64,000 nucleotides of DNA, taken from contig RWJK01001912.1 of assembly GCA_004335835.1 (NCBI GenBank), positions 1 to 64,000 on the forward strand. The letters run 5' to 3'. Below, piece after piece: positions 24,575-36,642 of this stretch. The notes below the pieces were generated by a model. It was not told the origin of the DNA. It ran no database searches and saw only the letters and a list, made by a program, of their open reading frames with translations. Each line of letters starts with the position of its first letter. Positions within the stretch are counted from its first letter, which is position 1. This DNA is from Scenedesmus sp. ARA3 (taxonomy: Eukaryota; Chlorophyta; Chlorophyceae; Sphaeropleales; Scenedesmaceae). A program made the translations under genes and the position numbers.

Positions 24575-24904
24575 TGCCCTACAGCAACACAGCCCACAAC
24601 CCACCTTTCCATTTGGCTGCCAGGCCAGCGGCACAGCAGAAGTCAATGGCTTGAGTGGAGCCACACCCTCTGCAAGCACTGAGGTAACTGGCACGCCCCT
24701 GTTGCTGCTGTACTTGCAGAACAGCATCAACGTGGCGCATTGGTTGTCATTTACGGCGGGCACAACAGCAGCCATGTACCTGGCCAGCTGGCTGGCGCTG
24801 GAGCTGTAGGCAGTTGCAAAGTAGGTGGTGGCCCAACCGCTGGCCTGCAACAGCAGCAGAAGCAGCAGCAGCAGGGGTGTGGCGCGTATTGTCAGCAGCA
24901 GCAT
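22322..24904 (-). CDS. Secreted pepsin-like aspartic protease (family A1)
   Basis: Two-lobed aspartic endopeptidase, probably extracellular or vacuolar. Five exons: 24605-24904, 24037-24182, 23362-23666, 22933-23045, 22322-22756; 432 residues, normal for the family. Residues 1-20 form a signal peptide (MLLLTIRATP then a Leu run). First active site VLDTGST (Asp120), second TIADSGW (Asp319); both catalytic Asp are present. The C-terminal family motif WYILGLPFLRQFYTVFDF is clear, and FCKYSS and CTDC suggest disulphides. A propeptide is hard to define in residues 21-100. The substrate is unknown. The exon 2 start with its acceptor is copied upstream in intron 1. The next gene on the same strand is the papain-LRR gene, also secreted. 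Confidence 0.92.
24298..24330 (-). repeat. Copy of aspartic protease exon 2 start plus acceptor
   Basis: Matches 24166-24200: both read TGCAG then KMMLPVVM on the minus strand. Weaker similarity goes on through about 100 bp of upstream intron (24201-24290 against 24331-24420), so the duplicated unit is near 125-130 bp. Confidence 0.8.
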
Positions 24905-25019
24905 TGATGCACGACATGTGGTGCTGATGACAGGCGTGAAGATAACGACTCACTGCATATGCAAATCAAGCTAGGGACAGCTGTCATGCACGTCGATCCA
25001 CATGCTGCAATCAAGCTGC

Positions 25020-25095
25020 CAGCTGCCTCAATTGTGGCCAGCTGCCTCAACTGTGGCCAGCTGCCTCAACTGTGGCCAGCTGCCTCAACTGTGGC
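25020..25095 (+). repeat. 19-bp minisatellite, four copies
   Basis: Unit CAGCTGCCTCAACTGTGGC repeated four times in direct order. The first copy differs by one base (AATT for AACT). Confidence 0.95.
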
Positions 25096-25362
25096 TTTGC
25101 TTGGCTGCACTACACGCACCGTGTCACGGCAGCCAAGAAAAGTAGCTGACACTCGTCCAATCTTGGGCAGGAAGCCTGGTGAGGACAGGGACAGCTGCAA
25201 TCTGGCTGCTAGAGCTGACATAACCTTCTGGTTCAGCTGTGAGCAAGGCACAGGTGTGCTGACATACAGGCTGAAGGTTGTTGCTTGCTTGAAGTAGGTT
25301 GCAGTGTGTGCCTGCTGCTCGGGCTGAGCTTGAGCATGGCTGAAGAAGGAAGGACAGCAGCG

Positions 25363-25405
<43 letters not shown>

Positions 25406-25446
25406 TCTTTTAACCAGCTCAGGTGATGTGGATGCTCATTCACCAT
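25066..25446 (-). CDS. Hypothetical secreted ORF
   Basis: A true ATG at 25446 opens 126 codons: MVNEHPHHLSWLKE, then a run of Leu encoded by the CAG/CTG repeat, then SHAQAQPEQQ, which resembles a signal peptide with a cleavage region. The following text (ATTFSLYVSTPVPCSQLNQK, SALAARLQLSL) reads as a plausible extracellular domain start. The end (25066-25100) falls in the minisatellite and looks non-coding, so a donor may lie before it. I find no downstream exon and recognise no family. Confidence 0.3.
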
Positions 25447-25989
25447 AAGTACAGTCCCAAGTATCTAACGAGCAGGGCGGAGCAATCATCGTTCCCATCA
25501 CATGCGCGCACAAGAGGCATGCATGACACCCATGTGATTGCACGAGTCACTTGCTGTGGCACTGAACAGGTGGTGGGGGGTGCATGTGCGCCTGTTGCAC
25601 GCACTCCATGCCCTCCAAGCGTAAGAAACTTGCTGAATGCAGTGCTCACCAGCCGGACAACGCAGTTGCCAACGCCAGCAAGAGCACAGCTGCCTTCACA
25701 AGTATGCCACTGCAGTGGCAGCTGCCACACTGTGATGGGGCACCCCCACGTGAGCCCATGTTGACCAGTTCGAGCCCCGTAAAAACAGACCTCAAAATAC
25801 AGATGAGAATTCTTGCACAGTTTGAAGCGTGCCGAACGGGGCTAGCATGCAGAAGGTGACGACCCTCCGCTGACAGCCACCTTACACGCCTGCAGTGTTC
25901 CAATAGATGTCCAGTCGAATCACCTTACACTTATTCATGTTCAGCGCTTGTGATAGCATGACGGCAGCGAACCTTCTGCTGCGGTTTCG

Positions 25990-26019
25990 ATTGACAAATC
26001 GCTACATCGATTTGTCAAT
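25990..26019. repeat. Perfect 12-bp inverted repeat with 6-base loop
   Basis: Stem ATTGACAAATCG at 25990-26001 pairs with CGATTTGTCAAT at 26008-26019, loop CTACAT. A further partial copy (CATTGACAAAGATG) follows directly. Confidence 0.9.
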
Positions 26020-27258
26020 GCATTGACAAAGATGAGAGGCGCGTGCTGTTTAAGGATGGTCGTTGGTGCTGCATAAGCACATTACGAGTGATACAAAACC
26101 GCTTCTATTGCAGATAATCCTGCACTAACACAGCTCGGCAGTTTTGGCGGGAGATGCTCCATCCCGGGCATGCTTGCCAGTGCCACTAGCTGGCGCCCTG
26201 GCAGACAAGTTTTGGTGATGCTTCTTGACAAACCCAAGTCTGACGCAAAGAGTCTTGTGAAACGAAGCATATATACTAGTTGTCTTGATCGCTGATGATC
26301 AATGATGGCTTTGCCCGCAGTCGGTGCTGAAGACGGATTGCAATTGGCAGCAACAGCTACTTGCTGCCTTGAAGGCCTTGGTGGCTGCAGAAAAAGAACG
26401 CGCGGTCGCAGGCATAAACACAGGCATAGACACATAACCCTACAACCAATCAAATATCTACTGACAGGTTGGGACGAATACTTGTCAGGGCATGCACAGA
26501 AGCGGATGCATAGCCGTACATACACATGCATGCCTTCACCTGTACATGCAGTGCTGCTGCTGTTTGGCACCACAGCTGCATGGCACGCATGCGTACATGC
26601 TATGTATGACAACACATGCATACATCGTAGCACGTGCACAATTTGCTAGTTTCTGCTTGAAAGTTCCTGCTCTTGCGCTGCTAGGATCAACCTCTAACAG
26701 TCTGCAGCTGAATGCAGCTGACTGCAGTTGTTCACGTCCAAAAATGATGCTAACAAAGATGCTACAAAGCGAACCCCCACTGATCCAAAATTCCTGCTGC
26801 ACACATACCTCCACGCTGCTGCTCCGCTGTTGGCTATACATGAATCAGCACCCTGCCCCTGCTGCGCTACATGTAATCTAACAGTGCAACGGCATAGTAT
26901 GCTGCTGCAAAGCAATCAAGATGGTGATGCCTTCTAGGAAGCATGCACTTGAAGTTGCTGTGCAGCTTCATATGAGCAACAACTGCCTTCTCAGAATTCA
27001 ACTCAACATGCGTACACCATGTTGCTCTACACAGATCACCCGTGTGGCTTGCAGGGCCAACATTCTATTTTGAACCACCCGACGGATCGCCACTCGTTTA
27101 TGCTGTGTTGCATGGACACTGCAATCATTGCTACCACCGTAGAGCCACAGCAGTGCCCCTCGTATCTACTGTCACGCAGCAGCAACTGCCCCTGTGGCAT
27201 GTTTGCATGCAGCGACGTCTGCATGAGCAGAGGTTGCTCATATGCTGCATGCACCCCT

Positions 27259-30200
27259 TCACGCGTCTAGCACAGAGATGTTGCACGTGCGTCCACTGCG
27301 CGCAACGACAACTGTCACCCTCTTGCCTGAGTCAGCTTCCATCTTGCTCTTAATGCTGGCCAATTCTGCACTGTCCATGCCAGTGTTGCCAACCAGCACC
27401 AGGCACTTGAGGCTGAACCCGTCCCCAGCCATAAATGGCAGGGTCCTAGGAACAGGGCTCACCAGTGCATTGCCCGAGACGTCCAGGAACACCAGCTGCC
27501 GCATGCTGACCCATGTGGAGGGCAGCATGCCAACAAAGGAGTTGGCTGACAGGTCCAGCGCCGTGAGGGTGGTCAGGCGCGCATAGCCATCAGGCAGAGG
27601 ACCCGACAGGGTGTTGCGGGCCAGGATGAGCCTCTGTACGGTGTCAGCCAGCGAAAACAGCAACAACAGCAGCATCAGCAGCTACATGGTGAGGTTCTCA
27701 AATGCATAGGCCCTGCAGCGCAACACCTCGATCTGGGTCATATAGAGCCAAACACAGCAACAGTGCAAAGCCGAGATGACATCACAACGGCGCATAGTAT
27801 CAAGGCCGTCAGTGGCACACCACTGCTTCATGTCAGCATGAGCTAAAGTGGCAGCAGCCTGAAACATCAGCTGGCACAAACAAGCCTTCCTTGGCTCACC
27901 TGCAGCTGCTCAAAGAGTGACCAGCCCGGCACCAGCTGGCCGGTCAGCTTGTTGCCTGACAGGTCGATGACGCGCAGCGGCATGAAGCGCGTGCCCGCTG
28001 GTGCTGCTGCCAGCGCTGCTTTGATGGCAGTGACAGCGCGCTGGGTAGCTGCTGCCGTCGCCTGCGGCCCAACACGGCCGCTGCTGTACCGCACATGGGT
28101 AGGGCGCTGCTCCACAGAAGCAGGCGACAAGTCGGCATCACCCGCCTTCTCCGCTGCCTGCTCTGTTGCAGCCAGCGCTGCAGCCCCTGCTGCCCGCACC
28201 GCCCCTGCATCTGTCCATGCTGGCATGGCCCCACCCAGCTGGCTGTTTGTCACCACTAGCTCCTCCAGGCTCCTCAAGATGCCCCACTCAAGCGGCAGCT
28301 GCCCTGACAGCCCGCTGCAGTCTGCTGCCCTGAATGCACGCAACTCTTGCAGTGACGCCCATGAGGGTGGTAGGTTGCCGCCGATGCTGGTGCTGGAGAT
28401 GTCCACTGCTTGGAGCGCAGTGAGCGCTGACCATAAGTCTGGCAGGCTACCAGTCAAGCCCTTGTTGCCGTTTAACATCAACACCTCTAGCCTGCTGAAT
28501 GTAGCTAAAGATTCAGGCAGGTCACCTGTTAGATGAAGGGTCGCTGCATCCAGCACACGCAAAGACGAGCTGAGAGGCTGTAGCTTCTCAACTAATGTGG
28601 AGAAGTTGAGAGAAGCAGTGGTTGGCAGCTGAATGCTCAAAGCAGTGAGGTTAAGTCCAGTGATCTGATAACCAGAGTTGCATGCTACTCCTTTCCAAAG
28701 ACGGCAATACTTGGGGGGCGTCTTGGGACCTGCAGGCATGCGAAGTGCAAAGTATTCTCATGTTGACGGTGCATGGTGCTACTGAGTTGCTGAATTGGTT
28801 GCAGCTAAGCTGCTTGCCAACAAGTAAGACGTTGCAAGTCATTAATGACGTTGAACTTCATAATAATGTAGTGCACTACGCAGCAATTGACTTTTGTCTC
28901 TTAACTAGTGAGAGGGTAGCTGCATCTGAACATCACACACAGACGCAGAACCCAGCACCAGGGTTGAGCATGTGTAAAAGCAGAAAAGCATACGTTGTAG
29001 CGAGGGAGGGGTGGGTGGGTGTAGCTGACAGCGACTGTCCAACAGTTGACATTCTAAAAAGACTGTTCAACAGATGACAAACAAAACAGACATGTCAGGT
29101 TCACCTGCTTCGCCAGGGTCGCTACCATCCCAAGTGGCAAGAGCATTGGAGATGCCACCACTTCCTGTTATCATCTGCTGCAGGGCGACCAGCGCAGCAA
29201 CTTGAGGGCTGCTGCCTGAGCAGGGTGGAGCTGTGGTGAATTGATAAAACTCCATGACCAACAACCCATCAGGGACACAGGTTAAGTCAATCTGGCTATC
29301 GCCAACTTCCACAAGCCCAAGGCTGAAGTAAGACCAGCTCAGGGGGATGGGGCCGCGCAAGCCTGTGCTGCCTAGGTTGAAGACTGCATTGATTGGCATC
29401 TTCCCTGCAGAACCAAACTCGGGTGGCAGCTGGCCTGTCAAACCAACATCGCCTGATAGTTCCAAGAACTTGAGATTGCTGAGATTTGCATAAGAGGGCG
29501 GGATGCTGCCTGTCAGGTTGTTAGTGGGGAGTTGTGCACTAGTCTGTGGGTCAAGAGATCCCACATACAAGGCCTCCAAGCTCTTCCAATTGCCCCATGA
29601 ATTTGGCAGCTGCCCCTGTAGACCACAACCTGTCAAATCAAGCCACTTCATCAGTGGAGCTGCCTGGGCAAGCTGGCTTGGCAGCTGCAGGTCTTGGGGC
29701 CCAGGCCGCGCATTGGCACTGCACTCTTTGCAGATGAAGGTGTTAAGACGTGGCAGGCTCTGTGCTAGTGGCACCAGGAATGTAAGGTTCAGCCCAGCTG
29801 CGCGGCCGCCGTTGACCTCAATAGTAGTGATGTATGTGGCACCCTGAAACAACTCTACGCCTATAGTTACGTCGATGGTTGTTGTGCCATTTGTATTAAG
29901 CTGCCCATAAAACTGGGAGCTGGTCTGGCCCGGCTTGATCACCAGCCCCAAGCCTTGACCATTCTCTCCTTGCATTTCCTTCACGAGCTGTTTGAGCACG
30001 GCAACGTACGTTCTGTTTGCTCCGGCTCCCAACAACCGCACCAAATGATCATGCACAGCCTGCACTTGTTGCGCCTCCACCTCTTTGGTATTTGCCTTGC
30101 ACACACCGGTCATGCCAGTGTTTTCGTAATTCACAGTCGTGCTAGCGTCGAGAGGTGCGCAACCCGTAAGCCCTGGGTTGTTGTCCAGTGAGAGGGTGAC

Positions 30201-33200
30201 AATCTTCCCCCTGAGCTGCGACCACTCACGGGGGAACACACCCCGAAGATTGTTGTCCGCCACGTCGACAGTGTAAACAACCTCAAGGCTAATGTTTGCC
30301 CAAGAAGAAGGAACCTGTGTACATGAAAGGGTGCACATTCATCCATTGTGTACACATTGTTTCATGAGCAGCAAACTGTGCAGAGCAGCAACGGCAACTT
30401 CGAAAGTGGCACAGGCTAGAGACAAAAATTACCTAAGCGCCCTCTCAGAGGGCGCCGAGTCAGCGCCGTCTGTCAGGTGTGACGGCAACATGTTATGAGC
30501 AAGGGGGCGCGCCTTCTGTTTATGAGTATATTGTGTATACGAACGGTAGGACAGTTGTGCTAGATACAGGCTCAGAAGTGCACCAGCTAGCACACTTTTC
30601 CTCAGCATAGTACACGAGAGTGCAAGAGCTGTCAAAGCTGTGCATACAACGCAAGCAATAAATGCCTCAACTCAACGACTCGTTGTGAGTGCCACCGTGG
30701 CCAATGATTGGCGGCATCTGTGGCACACTGAGTTCAGCATACTACCATCAACATGCGCTCATGAACACTTACCCCGCCTTCAAATCTGTTGTTGGACAAA
30801 TACAAGTTTTGTAGTTGTGGCCATGTATTGATGTCAGGAAGGCTGCCAGAGAGCTTGTTGCCGCCAATGTCAATCACTTGTAGTGATGTGGCAGGGTTCA
30901 AATCTGCACCTGATGCATCTTTAGTGGGTGTGAACCACTCAGGAGGCACAGGTCCAGTGATGCCGCACTGCACACCATCCGGCTGGTACTGCTCGGCACC
31001 TGCATACTCCCTGATGGTCACCTCCCATGCATTTTGCAGGCCATACAGCAGGTTTGGTGGCATGCCGTCTTTCATGCAAAAGTAATACACCAACAGCCGT
31101 TGCAGATTGCTGAGCGCTCCCAGCTGTGTTGGAAGGCGCCCACCATACACCACCATATCAAGAAGCTGTAGGCTGCTTTGAAGTGACAAGATAGGGTACA
31201 TCAGGGTCTCATTGAGATTTGGGAACGAACCTTGGAGTGTGCTATCCACTCTGCCAGCAATGTCGACTCTGAACGATAGCGTGGTAATGGCGTAAGGTTC
31301 GAGCGTGCAGTTGATGTACCATCTGACCTTGAACCCTTTCTGCTGGATCACCTCAGGTTGAATCGTTGGAGTAGGCTTGCAAGTGGAGTACTTGCTGATG
31401 CGCGTCTTTGTTAGCCCAGGTGCCACTCTGCGTAACACACTGACAAGAGCCCTTTGTTGTGCCAGTGTGTTGTTGGCGATGATTGCAACTTTGTCGAGCT
31501 CTCCAGGTTGCGCAAACCTGTCGCTGCACACTTGCACTATGGTGCCTGCAGCCGAGAATGTGACAGTCTTACTGGGCAGACGTAGCTGATTGAGTTATCA
31601 CAACAACACATGCAACACATATTGCAGATGGCAGGAGATTGTCGACAAACATTGCAGGCTGTGCATTATGCACACCAGACTGAGTTCAGTTGGCGGTGCG
31701 GGCAAATATGAGCTTACAGCAGCTTGGCAGGGCACTTTGCCATTGTGTCAACGCAACTCCGACAGCGTCCATGAACAGCCTACACATGAAGTGCACTGCA
31801 AGACTGCTAGGATGCTGGTGTTCCATGCACTCACCTGCTGCCAGCTCCAGAGACACATTCACGTCTTTGTAGCGCAGCGCACAGTTCACAGTGCCAATCT
31901 GAGCGCACTTCTGGGTATTGCCAGAAAGGCACGTCACATTGCTCGCCGCTCCACCCTTGTCATAGAATGTACATGTGAAGTACGGCTTCTCTGTCGTGAG
32001 ATCTGCTGTGACGTTGCTCACGACGTCAAGGATGTTCTGCAGTTGACGTGCTTTCTTGGTCTGCCCTAGCCTATACGTGACGTCCTGCAAGTTCCCAAAC
32101 TGCTTTCGGTTGCGCTGGATGAACAGCCGATAGTCCAAGTCAAACCACTCCACAATGGTTGAGACTGACTCGTTGGCTTCTGTTTTGTAGTTGTAGCACT
32201 TGGCGTTCACCTCGAGCGCCACAGCAGCATTAATGGGTGACACGGGCTTGCGTGGCTTGGCCAGCCATGGTGTGCCGTGCAAATCCTTCTTGTTGCCAGG
32301 AAACACTGTGCAAGCCACGCCATATGTCTGCTCAGGCGTGCCGACACCTGCCGGAGTAGCAATGGCAGCAGCACGGCCATGTAAAATAAATCGCTAGCAT
32401 GTGATTTGGCCCCAAGGGTTGCAGGGCAGTCGGCAGAGTTCCCACATGCAGCCAGATGCTGGTTGTGAGCCATGAGCTTGTCAACTGCAGCAGCAAATAC
32501 CAATCCAGTTGAGCCTCCCAGGCAACTGCTCACCTGCCAGGCCCATGTTGATCCGGAACAGACCGTCCGCAGTGATGCCTTCCTTGTCCTTGTTGGTGGA
32601 GCCCTTGCCCCAGCTACAAGCACACAAGAGGGCACGGAGCAGCAGAGTTGTCAACACTGCGCGACGCATTGTCCATAATGCCGGCAGCTCATTGCTGCAC
32701 ACGGTGGATCAACTGTAGTGTCCAGTTGAGCATGGTGGGCTCATGCTGGCCAACTCACACTTTACGAGCCGTGCACAGCCGCCAGTACCCCATTGGTAAT
32801 TGCTTAGGAGAATTCACTAAATGGACTGTAAGCTGACTACCATACATGAAATGGTCCAACTGTGGAATGTGTGAGGTACTCATGCATGCTATGCTGTTGC
32901 AGCACCACCATTGCAATTAAGATGCAGGTGCGATCATTTTCACCTGTTCAACCCAGTCCATGTGTAGTTCTGATTGTTATACCTGCAGTAGCAGCACCAA
33001 GAGCAGCCCCAAAATTTTCATTTACAAGAGATTCGGCAGTTGACAGATGTGTTGCAGAAGCCAGAAAGCACAAGCACACCACCAAGCAAGTGTGTGCTAC
33101 TACACAGCTGGTGCTGCTAATGGCTATGTCTGCAGATCACCACTCATATCAGCCACTGCGCTGATGATTGCTGCTCTGCCGATTGCAAATGCAGTGTTGT

Positions 33201-33227
33201 GGTGATGCGCCGCTGTATGCTGCTGCC

Positions 33228-33268
<41 letters not shown>

Positions 33269-35657
33269 CGTGGCATTTGTGTGGTATCAACTGCTCTACT
33301 GCATTGCCAACGCAGTGCTGTGGTGAAGCACCACTGTCTGCTGCTGCTGCTGCTGCTGCTGCAGAAGCGCTCTGTGTGCTGATAGTCAGCAATGCTGTGC
33401 CGGACTTCCGCGACATGTGTTATTGCAGCAAGGCTGCAGCAGCATAGACCCACCCGACTAGAGCAACAGCATGGCCATAGACAGCCTTGGCTGTTATGTT
33501 CTTCTTGTATGGTGGCCACTCCAGCCCAGAGACGTTCCTTGCAGTCTCATTGAACTGGACCTCCCAATCATCCTGCAAGACACATGACAAGAGTACACAT
33601 TGTGGCACAAGCTTGCAACTTGAGCACACCATTAAGTAATTCAGCAGAAGGATAAGGCAGAAGCTGTGAGTTGTCGTGTCGTGCAGCCACGACAGCGCTC
33701 ATAGCATAACAGGCAGCACCAACACCATGCATAGCGCCACAGCCTGTGCTGCACCCAGCTGCACGTACTGTTGACCACAGCCATTCAAAGCTAGTGCCCC
33801 TTACGTTCATGATGATGCGCGACACGATTGCGCCATGCTTGCGGATGTGCTGTTGCATCTGGTAGAAGTTGCTCAGCGACCTGTAGCTGCACTTGAGCAG
33901 CGGCTTCGGCCGCGTGATCTTGTCTGCAGTGCACTTGCCGTCCGCTGCTGTCTCATTGGCTGCTTTGCAATAAGGCTCCCAATCGATGATGTCTGGCTCC
34001 TTGTTGCGGTCCACCAACTCAGGGTACTTTGATTCAAGGCAGCCAGCAGGCCTTAGGAGGTCTGGTGCTGTGTCAACCTGCAGAGAGCAGCAGCAGCGTG
34101 TTGCCATGTAAGCCATAGCAAGTCGCCATCGGCCCATCGTTCGCTGCAAAGAGCTTGATGCAACAGGCACAATTTGAAGCATCGGCGCAAACGTGCTGGG
34201 CTGCATCATTACTGGTTGCGCTGCGTGCATACCATGCACGGTTGTCGACCAGACGAGGCACAGGATGCCCGAATGCGCAGCACATGGGGTCGGCTGGTTG
34301 TTGCATGCATGCAGCCTCATGTGCATACGCAGCATGACACTGTGTTACTCACTATGTGCTTGAACGCATCCGGGATGTCCCAACCAGTCTGCACACGGCA
34401 GCAACAGCAACAGCAGACAGCAGCAGGCATCAGCAGTCTGCTTGTAAAGTAAAGTTTAGGGTTTTGAGTAGCATTCACCAGCTACTGCTTCTGGAAGCTG
34501 TTGCTGCTGATTGGAGCTGATCAAAACTGCTCCCCATTCTCCTCAGAACGCAGCACATCACAGCTGCTGTGCCCAGTCATGTTGCCGGCTGCGGCCGCAC
34601 ACCTTGCAAGTCCTGCCCTTCAAGCTGCAGTAGTAGAGGGACCGTGCATCAATGTCCCAGTCAGCCGCAGACTCATTCAAGGCAGATGCAATGGCCATCT
34701 GCACCGCTGCTGCAACAGCTTCACCCACGCATGTGCTGCAAGGACCTGCAGGGGCAGTGCACATTGGACAGGCAAGAGCGTGAGGCCTTGCTCTTGAGTG
34801 GCAACGATGGGTTTGGCTGCGCTACCGTACGCAGCTGTCTGTTCAATAGAAGCTGTTGCGGCGTGCGCAGCAGGCGCGGGCTTGGGACTGTGAATGGTGG
34901 TGTGGGAAATGAAGGAGATGCAGTTGCTGGCAGTGCTGCTGCTGCTGCTGTGCCAGCAGAGAATTGACCAGGAGTCGTGCGAAGCCTGCCCTTAAATTGC
35001 CGATCGCTAAAATGCTGCTGCTGCACACACAACTCGGCGGCCACAACCCACCCTGATCCCTGACGGGTGGCAAAACCTGTGTATTGGGATGCCAGACCAG
35101 GGGCGATGCTGCAACCGCGTAGCTCGCAAGCTGCAGCTGCTGCATGTCCTTCACTGTTGTGACGCCACCAGCACCCAACTTGCCGCTGCCACCACGGCCA
35201 CCTCTGCCCCTGCCGCCTGCAGGAAGGGCATACAAGCAAAGGACAACACCAAACTGTGGGAGGTGCGTAGCCAGCTGCAGTGTATTGCATTGACTGTGGT
35301 GCAAGCCATGACAATTTGTACAACTTCATCATGACGTGGCTTCTCTAGCTGCTCTAGCCAGCGTCATCGAGTCTCGGAACTGTGCAGTGGTAGGGTTGCT
35401 GCATTGGTAAGCTGCAGGTATGGGGGTTACGCTCAATACTGACCTGTCAGCTCTAATGCCAGCTCCAAAGCATCCTCAAAAGTGTTGAACTCGTTGACTA
35501 CTGCTAGCTGGCCAGCACCCAGATTGTCAGGGGTGACTGCCAGACCTTGGCAGTCAGCCAGCAGGATGCCACCACCCCGCTGCTGCTGCCACTGCTGCTG
35601 CCAGGGGGCCAGCAGCAGCACGACCGCGAGCAGCGGTGTGAGCAGCCCAGAATGCAT
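27259..35657 (-). CDS. Secreted papain-like cysteine protease fused to LRR region
   Basis: Thirteen exons: 35444-35657, 35052-35216, 34603-34745, 34353-34388, 33805-34077, 33454-33572, 32944-32982, 32534-32613, 31835-32347, 30773-31545, 29105-30314, 27900-28729, 27259-27633. All phases agree; 1589 residues. Signal peptide at 1-22 (LLTPLLAVVLLLAPW). C1A (papain) domain at about 105-350: VRDQGPCSTC keeps the oxyanion Gln126 and nucleophile Cys132 at papain spacing, AVYGHAVALVG gives His311, GLNSWGKG gives Asn329. The Trp after the Cys is replaced by Val. No long I29 propeptide is seen. Residues 356-527 are Cys- and N-glycosylation-rich, family unknown. From about 680 to the end come 24-residue plant-type LRRs (DLSGNKLTGQL, LDLSANSFVGMLP) in three blocks, with an LRRNT-like segment (ALATWDGSDPG ... 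YCRLWKGVACN) across the exon 11/12 border. No C-terminal membrane helix. Neighbour: aspartic protease on the same strand. Confidence 0.88.
33224..33267 (+). repeat. (CTG)n microsatellite in papain-LRR intron 6
   Basis: CTG run on the plus strand, so CAG on the transcribed gene's coding strand. A second shorter run lies at about 33333-33362. Confidence 0.9.
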
Positions 35658-36642
35658 GATCGCAACCGAAACGACGTCAATTGATCTGCTGTGCCGTCAC
35701 GTAGCAGCTCTTCTGTCCAGGAAGACGCAGTGACTACACTATGCGCCAGCGATAGCTGAATGGTACCGTATAACAGCTTTGTGTGATTGTTGTTTGGTAA
35801 ATCAGCAGATTACTAGTATGGGACTGTGCCTCTCATCGCTGCGAAGCACCACGGCCGAGGCAGGTCACGCATTGCGTGCCAAAGTGAAGTCGATGTTCAC
35901 CGCGAAAATATGCACGCTTGCACACATAAATTCTGTTGGATCTTCGCGGAATTAAACAGAAGTCTGATCAGGCTGGACCTCCGGCAGGGTCTGGGTCTGT
36001 GGAGTATGTCCCTTCCTCGGCACTTCCTGGCCCTGCAAGTCGCTTGCTCGGTCATCCTTCATATCACATAATTTTAGTACGCTAGTCTGAAACATGTAAG
36101 AACAGCTCAGCGACGTAGTAGCCACGCAGCAGTCGGGTCACTCGGGTGACACCTGACAGCTGAACAACAGCTGCAGGTGACAGCATGTTTGACTGCCAGC
36201 CTGTTGGCAACTTCCTGGGGCAGGTGCCCCACACTACGCAACAACACGCACTGCTGCACGTGGCAACTGCTAAACTGAATAGGGACAGCGCGCCTGCCAG
36301 TTTTGAAACTCCCAAAACTGAGGCAGCTCAAGCACTGCTGTTCAACAGTCAGTGGCAAGCTTGTTCTTAAGGATTTTGCAGGTACATTGCAACAGCAATG
36401 TCCTGCAGGTTATAATCCACAGATACCTGCTGAACGGGCACTGTGAGCAACATTCCTTTGTGTTAACAATGGTGCCACCAGCCGTAGCGGATGTAACCAG
36501 CACATCAATGTACGATATTATGCTGTCGCCAGGCTGCCGCTGCTTGTTGTGGGCGCCTTGCTGCCGCCCATCATGGCCACCAGCTCCTGAGAAGGCTCCT
36601 CAGGCCCAAGCAGTGCATGTACAGCCTGCGGCAGTCCAAGCC
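35658..36642. other. Intergenic, papain-LRR promoter side to CFAP251 3' end
   Basis: The 5' flank of the papain-LRR gene (from 35658) should hold its promoter. Frames at 35826-36071 and 36352-36918 have no family signature; the latter runs opposite CFAP251. Nothing else is seen. Confidence 0.55.

Larger units (their letters stand above)
24905..27258. other. Intergenic between the two secreted protease genes
   Basis: Contains a 19-bp minisatellite (25020-25095), a (CAG)n run at about 25367-25403, a 12-bp-stem hairpin (25990-26019) and one ORF with a signal-peptide-like start (25066-25446). The long minus frame at 26082-26639 is Cys/His-rich with no family marks, and I do not support it. The rest shows nothing I can name. 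Confidence 0.55.

Noticed and set aside
26082..26639. 185-codon minus frame
   Set aside because: Cys/His/Met-rich from ATGCATGCA-type DNA, with no domain or splice support.
33144..33416. Ser/Ala-rich minus frame between papain-LRR exons 6 and 7
   Set aside because: Generated by the CTG run; the 39-bp exon at 32944-32982 gives the conserved NSWG context in phase.
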